Assembly (NCBI GenBank): GCA_026770615.1
Contig: MU631874.1
Location: 37,990-50,753 of the forward strand
Reading direction: 5' to 3'
DNA length: 12,764 nucleotides
Source of the DNA: Pavlovales sp. CCMP2436
Lineage: Eukaryota; Haptophyta; Pavlovophyceae; Pavlovales
The stretch's first letter is position 1. The number at the start of each line of letters is the position of its first letter. Positions 7,641 through 12,764 of the stretch are shown here, in pieces. Below the pieces are notes generated by a model. That model searched no databases. It saw only the letters and a program-made list of their open reading frames with translations, and was not told where the DNA came from. The position numbers and the translations under genes are program-made.

Positions 7641-9191
7641 GCCACCAACTTCACGGGTGTCGGCTTCGCGAAGCTGCAGCACAACCCCATCGTCAAGGCT
7701 CGCCGGTGCAGCACGAACGTGATCAGGAACTTGCTCTGCTGCACGCTGAGCCCCTGCATCTTGGTCAGCGCCTTGCGGGCGGCCGAGATCTGGAAGCCCG
7801 GGTGCCACGCGGTCTTCACGTGCCGGACGACCCGCAGGAACTCGTACCCGGGGTCCTCGTCGATGTCCAGCTGCGCCGTCTCCGGGTGCGCGAGGTGCTC
7901 GGCGCGCTGGTGGTGCGTCGCCACCAGCTGCTTGAGCGCGGCGGCCAGCTCGAAGGAGAGCGGGCCGGTGCTCTTGCCGTCGAGCAGGGCGATCGCCTGC
8001 TTGACGATCGAGCGGTGCTTGGCGAGCGCCACCGCCTTCGAGGCCACCGGGTTGATCAGCCCGGAGCGCAAGTCGCCGATCCGTGACCTCGATCGTGATC
8101 TTGGAGCGTGGTGCGTTCAGCGCGCGCGACGGCGGGCGCACGAGCGCGAGGAACTGCTCGTTGTCGATGCGGCCCTCACGCAGGAGCGTGCGCGGGTCGT
8201 AGGGCACGAGCTCCTCGTCGAACGAGGCGGCACGCGGCCCGGTCGCGCGCCCGACGCCGCGCATCGCGTTGCTCCGCTGGCGCGTGTTCCCGTCGGGGCC
8301 GATCGACGCCCGGAAGGCCGCCTCCTCCTCGTCCAGCTGCTCCGAGGTCCAGCCGAGCTCGCGTATGATGCGCCCGCCCATCTCGGCGCGGGCGGCGCGC
8401 GTCCGCTCCGCCTCGAACGTGCGCTTCCGGGCGGGCACGCGCTCCGAGGGTGGACAGCCGTGGATCGTCATCGTGGTGTACTCGTCCAGCAGGCTGCTGA
8501 ACTCCTTCTTGCGGAGCGTCAGGCTGCACTCGAAGCACAGGTTGCTGTTGGCGCGCGGGTGGTTGAAGCGGTAGAGGCGCACCTTGGGCGCTGCCCCGGG
8601 CCCGCGGCTACCGGCGCCGAAGCTCACGGCGAGCTCCAGCTGGACCAGGTGCGGGTTGGGGTGGCGCACGACCACCATGAGCTTGCGTGGCGCCAGCTCG
8701 TCCTGGACCTCGAAGTCGTCCTCGTCCGCCTCCCGCTGGGCCTCCTCCGCGAGGTCCCTGGCCTTCCCGCGCGCCACCACGAAGACCGAGCCCGCCTCCC
8801 ACTCGCCGTCGCCATCGCCCAGCTTTTTGATATCGACCTTCGTCCCGAAAGGGGGCAGCGCCTCGTTGCCCACGAAGCGGGTCAGCTTCTCGAACTGCGC
8901 GTCCACCTTGCTCGGCTCCCACTCCAGCTTGTGATCCTTCAGCTCGGTCTGGGCCGCCAGCCCGTCCGGCGCGCGCCTGTTCTGCGTGAACTCCTGCGCG
9001 GCCAGCAGCATCTCGTCGAGCCGCGTGGTGCGGCGCGAGTCGACGATGTGGAAGTGCGTTGGCTCCCAGAAGAGCCGCTGGCAGCGCATGCACCCGGCGC
9101 TGAAGCCCTCGCCCTCGCGCAACACGGCCTGGTAGCGCTGGAAGGGCAGCGACCGGCGGTGCATCTCCGACTGCACGTACGCGGAGCGCAT
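7619..9191 (-). pseudogene. Unrecognised ~520-aa protein with CxxC pairs, frameshifted
   Basis: From ATG 9191 the minus-strand frame gives about 373 coherent residues, then one base shifts the frame near 8072-8085 and about 150 more follow to TAG 7619. The join is natural (SKITIEVTDR, then GLINPVASKAVALAKHRS). Visible features: C34-x2-C37 with H46-x-H48, a possible zinc site; C219-x2-C222; a segment at about 114-140 (FGTKVDIKK...GEWEAGSVFVV) that weakly resembles Tudor/SH3-like barrels; an acidic stretch near 147-166; and a conserved-looking HPRANSNLCFEC block. Upstream, the frame is open and a GTG overlaps the TGA of the preceding ORF. I do not recognise the family. A structural or nucleic-acid-binding protein of a virus-like element is a guess. 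The other frames of this GC-rich stretch are long but lack coherent composition. Confidence 0.65.
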
Positions 9192-9232
9192 CGGCACCGT
9201 GGTCGTGGGCTGCACCGGTTCGCGATCGCCGC

Positions 9233-9499
9233 TCACGTGTCCGCCTGCGTGAGGTACGCCTCGACCGACGCCTCGAACCCCGCCAGCCAGGACGCCTTGG
9301 CACCGTAGGTGGAGCTGGCGGCGCCGCTGCGCGAGCCACGGGCGCTCTGCTCGCGCATCCACAGCTCCGGCTGCTTCATCTCGTTCACGATGTAGGCGAG
9401 CACCGCCGCGCGCTTCTGCTCCTCCGCGGTCAGCCGGCGGTCGAGCTTCCGCTTGCCATACGAAGGCGGCGCCGAGGCCGTCGGGTCGTGCGTGGCCGT
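9233..9499 (-). pseudogene. 88-codon continuation after an in-frame TAA
   Basis: Directly after the TAA of the upstream ORF (9500-9502), in the same frame, the minus strand stays open for 88 codons to TGA 9233-9235. The peptide looks coding: KRKLDRRLTAEEQKRAAVL, then NEMKQPELWMREQSARGS, ending ASWLAGFEASVEAYLTQADT. The first in-frame ATG is at 9379, well inside it, so a separate gene would lose the most convincing part. The simplest reading is the C-terminal third of one roughly 235-residue protein cut by a premature TAA. Stop-codon readthrough is the alternative. Its TGA overlaps a possible GTG start of the next gene. No known domain recognised. Confidence 0.55.
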
Positions 9500-9937
9500 T
9501 TAGAACATGTCCTTGTGCGTCACGACCGGGCCGACCGCCTCGATCCGCGTGGCTGCCAGCACCTGCTTGGGGTTGCGCGACCCGGCCGGGGCGTAACTCG
9601 TCGCGACCGAGGGCGCATCCACCCCCAAAAACCAGGCGATCAGCGCGCACTGCCACTTGACGGCGTAGTTCAGCCGCCCGGGCAGCGTGTTGACGAAGGC
9701 CGCGCCCTGCGTGTGTTGCCGCATGGCATTCCGGGCGAGCGTCTCGAGGTCCGCGGTGGTCATGTTGTAGAACTCCACGATGGCCGCCTGTGAGGCGGGC
9801 CCGTCGGCGACCAGCGCCTGCCTCTGCGCGTCGCCGTTCGGCTGCTTCTCAGCGATCATCTTCGCGAACCACGCGCGCGGCGGCTGGTTCTTGAGCACGG
9901 TCTGCGCCTTGGGCGGCTGGTTTTTCTTGGGCTGCAT
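9500..9937 (-). CDS. Hypothetical protein, 145 aa, virus-like block
   Basis: ATG 9937 is the first ATG; a TTG three codons upstream is less likely. The protein starts with a basic, Gln/Pro-rich tail containing KNQPP twice, then a helical domain (WFAKMIAEKQ, AAIVEFYNMTTADLETLARNAMRQ, LNYAVKWQCALIAWFLGV) and ends THKDMF before TAA 9500-9502. A hydrophobic helix around VKWQCALIAWFLG may be a buried or membrane helix. The frame continues past the TAA for 88 codons, so the full ancestral protein was probably longer. I do not recognise the family. Its 5' side faces the plus-strand genes at 9982 and 10124, giving a divergent arrangement. Confidence 0.6.
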   Translation of the reverse strand: MQPKKNQPPKAQTVLKNQPPRAWFAKMIAEKQPNGDAQRQALVADGPASQAAIVEFYNMTTADLETLARNAMRQHTQGAAFVNTLPGRLNYAVKWQCALIAWFLGVDAPSVATSYAPAGSRNPKQVLAATRIEAVGPVVTHKDMF

Positions 9938-9981
9938 TGCTCTCAATTACTGGGCCCGAATTTTCTGGAGCACCTCTCAGG

Positions 9982-10050
9982 ATGTCGATCGTCGAGCCGC
10001 CCGTCGTCTCCTTCGTGACGCACGCTTTCGTCCCGGACGTACGCCTCTAA
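9982..10050 (+). CDS. Possible 22-aa small ORF
   Basis: ATG 9982 to TAA 10050 encodes 22 residues beginning MSIVEPPVVSF. Codon use (GC-ending) resembles neighbouring virus-like genes, and it is followed at once by a T-run and AT-rich stretch. It is short enough to be chance and has no identifiable domain. Confidence 0.25.
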   Translation: MSIVEPPVVSFVTHAFVPDVRL

Positions 10051-10123
10051 TTTGTCTTTTTTTTTAAGTAATTGCTTATGCTCATCGTCTCATGCGCTCA
10101 AATCTGTGCTACAGGAGGAGGAG

Positions 10124-10443
10124 ATGCCCGACCTGGTGCCACCGCCAGTCACGCGCGCCGTGGTCAAGCGCAGGCTGCCAAAGCCGCCAAGGTCGACTTC
10201 GCCGTCCCACCGCCCCCGCCGCCGCTCGAGTTGCTCGTCCCACCCCCTCCCCCGCCACTGGACGAGGACGCCTATGCCTTCGAGGAGGCCTTCGAGCATG
10301 TCAGCGTCGAGCGCGTCGTCGTCGAGCAGGGCGATGCCGGCCTCATCTGCGCAGTCGCACTGGGAGTCGCGCTCGTGGCCGTCCTCGTCCTGCTCTGCCG
10401 CAACCACCTGCGCCCCACCCACGTCTTCTGTGAGGCCCTCTAA
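10124..10443 (+). pseudogene. Proline-rich one-pass membrane protein, frameshifted
   Basis: ATG 10124 follows a purine-rich stretch (GGAGGAGGAG) and gives MPDLVPPPVTRAVVKRRLPKPP. One base appears missing near 10190, after which the neighbouring frame continues with KVDFAVPPPPPPL, a second VPPPPPPLDEDAYAFEEAF segment, then a hydrophobic helix of about 20 residues (AGLICAVALGVALVAVLVLL) followed by CR and a short tail ending at TAA 10441-10443. The predicted layout is a Pro-rich, acidic N-terminal region and a C-terminal transmembrane anchor. Small membrane proteins like this are common in large DNA viruses and their relatives, but no family is assigned. It converges with the minus-strand gene ending at 10500. 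Confidence 0.6.
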
Positions 10444-10458
10444 TCCGCTTTAGTCGCT

Positions 10459-10492
10459 CTAGTCGCTAATCCGCTCTAGTCGCTAGTCCGCT
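10459..10492. repeat. Two 17-bp tandem repeats between convergent genes
   Basis: CTAGTCGCTAATCCGCT and CTAGTCGCTAGTCCGCT (one difference) lie side by side, preceded by a related partial unit from 10442. They fill the 56-base gap between the convergent ORFs ending at 10443 and 10500. A role in transcript termination is possible but not shown. Confidence 0.75.
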
Positions 10493-10499
10493 CTTGGGC

Positions 10500-10688
10500 T
10501 CACGGGGCCCAAGGCAGCACCGAAAAGCCAGGCGGCGGAGTCGGCGCCAACGGCTTCTCGACCGGCGCCGGCGGTGGGGGCTCCCTGAGCCGCTCGTGCG
10601 TAGTCCAGGCCAGATGGATGAGGCCCAGCAAGAACAGCACGCTACCGACCTCCGTCACCACGCGCTCAATCGTGGCCAGCATCCCCAT
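10500..10688 (-). CDS. Small one-pass membrane protein, 62 aa
   Basis: ATG 10688 to TGA 10500-10502. The frame is open further upstream, but this start places a short helix (MLATIERVVTEV) before a clear transmembrane segment (GSVLFLLGLIHLAW) and then a charged turn and a proline-rich tail (REPPPPAPVEKPLAPTPPP). Proline-rich tails after a single membrane helix are shared with the gene at 10124. Its start lies inside the end of the upstream gene (stop 10666-10668), an overlap of 23 bases in a different frame. It is one of the few apparently intact genes in the block. Function unknown. Confidence 0.6.
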   Translation of the reverse strand: MGMLATIERVVTEVGSVLFLLGLIHLAWTTHERLREPPPPAPVEKPLAPTPPPGFSVLPWAP

Positions 10689-10944
10689 GCATGGCCTCAG
10701 ATAATTTTGGCGCGGTGCGGTGGGCGTCGAAGGCATCGCGCTGCTCGAATGTAACGGACTCCGGGTCGAAGCGGCTCGCGTTCTCCACGCCCGCCGGGCG
10801 CTTCTCCGTCTCGATGACGGCGGACGTGATCGAGGAGAGCGCCTCCGCGTGCAACTGGTCGTCGCGCTCGAGCGCTTTCCATGCAGAGGGCTCGGTCAGA
10901 TTGTACTTGCCGCGTAGACGTCCCTCGAACACGTGCTGCAGCAT
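10666..10944 (-). CDS. Hypothetical protein, 92 aa
   Basis: ATG 10944 to TGA 10666-10668. Composition is balanced and helical: MLQHVFEGRLRGKYNLTEPS, then WKALERDDQLHAEALSSITSAVIETEK, and a SVTFEQRDAFDAH segment. The frame is open without an ATG for about 17 codons upstream (ending KWQLKFAAFGRD) to a TAA, and those residues look coding, so the true N-terminus may be lost or use a non-ATG start. It overlaps the next gene on the same strand. No transmembrane helix or known family. Confidence 0.6.
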   Translation of the reverse strand: MLQHVFEGRLRGKYNLTEPSAWKALERDDQLHAEALSSITSAVIETEKRPAGVENASRFDPESVTFEQRDAFDAHRTAPKLSEAMHGDAGHD

Positions 10945-11079
10945 ATCTCTGCCGAAGGCTGCGAATTTTAATTGCCATTTTCCTCTAAAGCCTTAAGCGG
11001 AGCCTGAGCGGATTTGGTGACAGCTCGTTTTGGTGAAGGATGAAGCATTTTCTCCAAAAAAAGTTTTCAGATTTTTGTT

Positions 11080-11592
11080 CTACCTGCGAGTCGGCGAGCC
11101 TTGAGCGGTGCTCACAGTGGAGGGCACGTCCTCCAGGGTAACGGCCATCGCCAGGCCCACTGCCGATGCAACCGCTACTGTAGCGCTTGCGCGCCGCACG
11201 AGGCTCACGTCGGCGAGCGCGCCACAGCAGATGTAGGCAGCGGCGCACGTGACTGCGATGCCGGCCGCCGCGGAGAGTGCCTCCGTCATGGAGTTGGTGA
11301 TGCCCGCGATCAGGTTGCCGGGGGCCTGTAGCAGCGGCAGGTCGAATCCGGTAGCGTGGCTGATCGCCTAGCGCAACGTCCCGCCACCGAGGAGCAGCAG
11401 GGCCCCACCGCCTGCCACTAGGCCGACCACTGAGGCCTTGGCGCTGATGGCCGGGGCCCGCACTGCATCGAAGGCGCTCGGCGGCGCGGTCTTGATGATG
11501 TCGGGCGCGGGCAGGGCCTTGAGGGCTCGATTGACTGGCTGCACTGCGGGCTTGACGGCCGCGGCTGCCTTCACGACCGAGGGCGGCGGCAT
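11080..11592 (-). pseudogene. Alanine-rich membrane protein split by in-frame TAG
   Basis: From ATG 11592 the frame gives a Pro/Ala/Lys-rich N-terminal region (MPPPSVVKAAAAVKPAVQPV), a hydrophobic segment (SVVGLVAGGGALLLLGGG), then TAG at 11368-11370. The same frame continues without any shift (ISHATGFDLPLLQAPGNLIAGITNSM) into two further hydrophobic segments (SAAAGIAVTCAAAYICCGAL and ATVAVASAVGLAMAV) and ends at TAG 11080-11082. Without the internal stop it would be about 170 residues with three membrane segments. The stop may be a point mutation or a readthrough site. A shorter protein starting at ATG 11289 could still be made from the 3' part. Family not recognised. The gene faces away from the duplicated region at 11667-12006. 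Confidence 0.55.
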
Positions 11593-11666
11593 GGCCTTGG
11601 GCAGGAAGGAGAAGAGGCCCAGTGACCTATGGGGACTGCCCGAAATTCGCACGCTTCTTTCTTCAA

Positions 11667-12006
11667 TTTTTTAAAAAGGCGAGGTAGCGGGAGGTATAGC
11701 ATACCTCCTCCCCATTCCAACATGGGTTTCCTTTTTTGGATTTGCTTTTTTTGGGTCCTCCTCTCTATAACAATTACTTTGAAAAAGTAGAGGAGATATG
11801 TTATACCTTCCAATCCCGCCGCTTTTAAAAAGACCCTTTTTTAAAAAGGCGAGGTAGCGGGAGGCATAACATACCCCCGCCCCGATTCCAGCATGGTTTC
11901 CTTTTTTGGTTTTGCTTTTTTTGGTTCCTCCTCTTTATAATAACTTCTTTGAAAAGGTAGAGAGGGTATGTACCCCCAGCCATTCCCGCCGCTTTTTAAA
12001 AGACGA
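11667..12006. repeat. 170-bp tandem duplication with dyad motifs, between divergent genes
   Basis: Copy 1 (11667-11836) and copy 2 (11837-about 12006) both start TTTTTTAAAAAGGCGAGG and end near CCGCCGCTTTT-AAAAGA, with substitutions and small indels between. Each unit carries, in order, a GGAGGTAT-type dyad, a CTTTTTTGG T-rich tract, a TATAA-like stretch, and a second dyad, and its own ends are imperfect inverted repeats. The region lies between a minus-strand gene starting at 11592 and a plus-strand gene starting at 12065, so it could be a bidirectional control region. No coding potential. Confidence 0.8.
11690..11708. promoter_or_regulatory. Perfect dyad GGAGGTAT-AGC-ATACCTCC
   Basis: Eight-base arms pair perfectly around AGC. 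Related, less perfect dyads recur at about 11791-11810, 11859-11878 and 11962-11976 (GGGTA-TG-TACCC). Four spaced versions in a divergent intergenic region look like protein-binding sites, but could equally be remnants of inverted-repeat ends. Confidence 0.4.
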
Positions 12007-12192
12007 ATTCATTATTTATTCAATAGTAATACTCGCTATAATATTCGAGGCCGCCCTCTGTGCGATGGACTTCCTCATTGCGTTCTCCGCGGGGGTGCTC
12101 GGCTACAAATCGTACCTCGCCATGCAGAGGCACCCGGCCGACCGCAGCCTCACTATGGACCACATCAAGCTGCGCAAGCCCGACGAACCCCT

Positions 12193-12200
12193 CACGCCGC
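12193..12200. repeat. 8-bp target duplication CACGCCGC, left
   Basis: Perfect direct repeat with 12347-12354 abutting both ends of the 146-bp element; it differs from the duplication at copy A, so the two insertions were separate events. Confidence 0.85.
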
Positions 12201-12346
12201 CCGGCTCTTAGAAAGCCCCGCAGGGCCCCCGGGGGCCCCGCCGGAGGCGCCTATGTGACTAACATATAACTGATTTGTCACATAGCCCGGGGGCCCACGG
12301 GGCCCCACGGATAATCCCCGTACGTTACGCCTTTTCTAAGAGCCGG
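12201..12346 (-). mobile_element. 146-bp MITE-like element, copy B (inverted)
   Basis: The reverse complement matches copy A at 144 of 146 positions, with the same 14-bp terminal inverted repeats and internal dyad. The two mismatches are in the central AT-rich loop. Its own 8-bp duplication flanks it. No GT lies near the plus-strand 5' end, and no donor/acceptor pair 154 bases apart would remove it precisely, so a spliced intron is unlikely. Confidence 0.9.
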
Positions 12347-12354
12347 CACGCCGC
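12347..12354. repeat. 8-bp target duplication CACGCCGC, right
   Basis: Right partner of 12193-12200, directly after the terminal inverted repeat. Confidence 0.85.
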
Positions 12355-12537
12355 TCCCCGATTGCAGCAGCACCGCCGATCCACTCATGCAGCGAGCCGC
12401 AATCCACAGCGTGGACAGCGCCTTCGCGCACTGAGACCAGGACGACAAAAAGCCGTACTGGCACGCGGGGCATTTCAAGATCAAAGACCTCCTTGCGCTC
12501 GGGCGAATGCGTCATCACGCCTTTGCAGCATTTTTTG

Positions 12538-12635
12538 TTAGGGTTATGGGCGTCACGCCTTCTCTCGTATCTACGCCTTAAAAAAATTAGGGTTACGGGC
12601 GTCACGCCTTCTTTCGTATCTGCGCCTTAAATCCC
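12538..12635. repeat. Two 49-bp tandem repeats beginning TTAGGGTTA
   Basis: Units start at 12538 and 12587 and read TTAGGGTTA-GGGCGTCACGCCTTCT-TCGTATCT-CGCCTTAAA with three or four differences. Each holds the near-palindrome GGCGTCACGCC. A weaker related CATCACGCCTTTG lies at about 12513. Similar GTTACGCC text occurs in the end of the MITE, perhaps by chance. Confidence 0.8.
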
Positions 12636-12764
12636 GCTTTAACATTTAGTCGTATGTTGACTGATAGGAATTCAAGCTGGCGTCTGACTGTTCTGAATGT
12701 TTTGCTGGTCTGAGCGCTGCGTCGCCCATTGCCTGCTGCGTGCCTTAGTCGGCTGCGCTGGCTT
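12636..12764. other. Terminal spacer, nothing recognised
   Basis: The last 129 bases contain no open frame, repeat or RNA gene that I can identify. I looked for continuation of the third retroelement interrupted at about 7640 and did not see it. Confidence 0.4.

Larger units (their letters stand above)
12065..12581 (+). pseudogene. Small membrane protein gene broken by MITE copy B
   Basis: ATG 12065 opens a frame with an N-terminal hydrophobic segment (MDFLIAFSAGVLGYKSYLAM) and a polar tail (ADRSLTMDHIKLRKPDEP). At 12201 the 146-bp element interrupts it, adding a TAG after three codons. Skipping the element and one 8-bp duplicate continues the frame (LPDCSSTADPLMQRAAIHSV) to TGA 12432-12434. 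Past that TGA the same frame still looks coding (KKPYWHAGHFKIKDLLALGR) until TAA 12579, so the ancestral gene may have been longer. The protein would be a signal-anchored membrane protein of about 73 residues, or about 120 if the TGA is secondary. Family not recognised. Confidence 0.5.

Noticed and set aside
7530..9308. A 592-codon open frame on the plus strand
   Set aside because: It is the antisense shadow of the minus-strand virus-like gene, with Arg/Ala/Leu-biased composition and no motif.
6969..9656. An 895-codon open frame on the minus strand
   Set aside because: Only its part from about 9236 to 8073 looks coding; the rest is the antisense of the retroelement remnant, or out of frame with better coding frames. 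Its length reflects GC-rich, stop-poor sequence.
2560..12346. Composite transposon bounded by the two inverted 146-bp copies
   Set aside because: Each copy has its own, different 8-bp duplication on both sides. A composite unit would share one duplication at its outer ends only.
12201..12346. Copy B (and A) as ordinary spliceosomal introns
   Set aside because: There is no GT near either 5' end in the gene sense, and no donor/acceptor pair 154 bases apart. Removal by canonical splicing would not restore the frame precisely.
9500..12434. Alternative genetic code in the virus-like block
   Set aside because: TAA, TAG and TGA all occur as in-frame interruptions and all also occur at plausible gene ends, and frameshifts are present too. 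Decay explains the set better.
10459..12635. CRISPR array
   Set aside because: The repeats are directly tandem (17, 49 or 170 bp) with no unique spacers of constant length and no cas genes.
1..12764. tRNA or rRNA genes
   Set aside because: By eye I saw no cloverleaf with a GTTCGA-type T-loop and a matching acceptor stem, and no rRNA-conserved text. A covariance-model scan would be needed to be certain.

Overview
The window looks like nuclear, repeat-rich, GC-rich DNA of a eukaryotic microbe, most likely a marine or freshwater alga or other protist. Evidence: fragments of three non-LTR retrotransposons, long minisatellites coding only low-complexity peptides, a short inverted-repeat DNA transposon, no bacterial operon, rRNA or tRNA signal, and no intact host housekeeping gene. 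I cannot name the species.

Layout. 1-1868 (minus strand): a reverse transcriptase (RT) of a non-LTR element, split by a 782-bp insertion with 5-bp direct repeats; removing the insertion and one repeat restores the RT frame exactly. 1894-3593 (plus strand): the 3' part of a second, unrelated retroelement, with a CPLC-type zinc-knuckle C-terminus and a long basic, T-poor tail. It is broken by two frameshifts, a TAG and a 146-bp MITE-like element, and is followed by a strong stem-loop. 3660-6830: minisatellites with 12- and 14-bp periods and spacer, no convincing gene. 6832-7640 (plus): C-terminal remnant of a third retroelement.

7619 to about 12580 is different: a compact cluster of small genes, some overlapping, on both strands. 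It holds several one-pass membrane proteins with proline-rich tails, a minus-strand gene that continues past a TAA, and a protein of about 520 residues with CxxC pairs that I do not recognise. No capsid, packaging ATPase, polymerase or integrase is visible. The style fits part of an integrated virus-like or Polinton-like element of an alga, but that is inference. Nearly every gene is broken by a single-base frameshift, an in-frame stop or a transposon, so the block is probably decaying, unless the assembly is noisy.

The best-supported novelty is a 146-bp transposon present twice, in opposite orientations, at 2560-2705 and 12201-12346. The copies differ at two positions, have identical 14-bp terminal inverted repeats, and each has its own perfect 8-bp target duplication. 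Each insertion broke a reading frame that is continuous once the element and one duplicate are removed. A second notable structure is a 170-bp tandem duplication with four dyad motifs (11667-12006), lying between divergent genes of the virus-like block.
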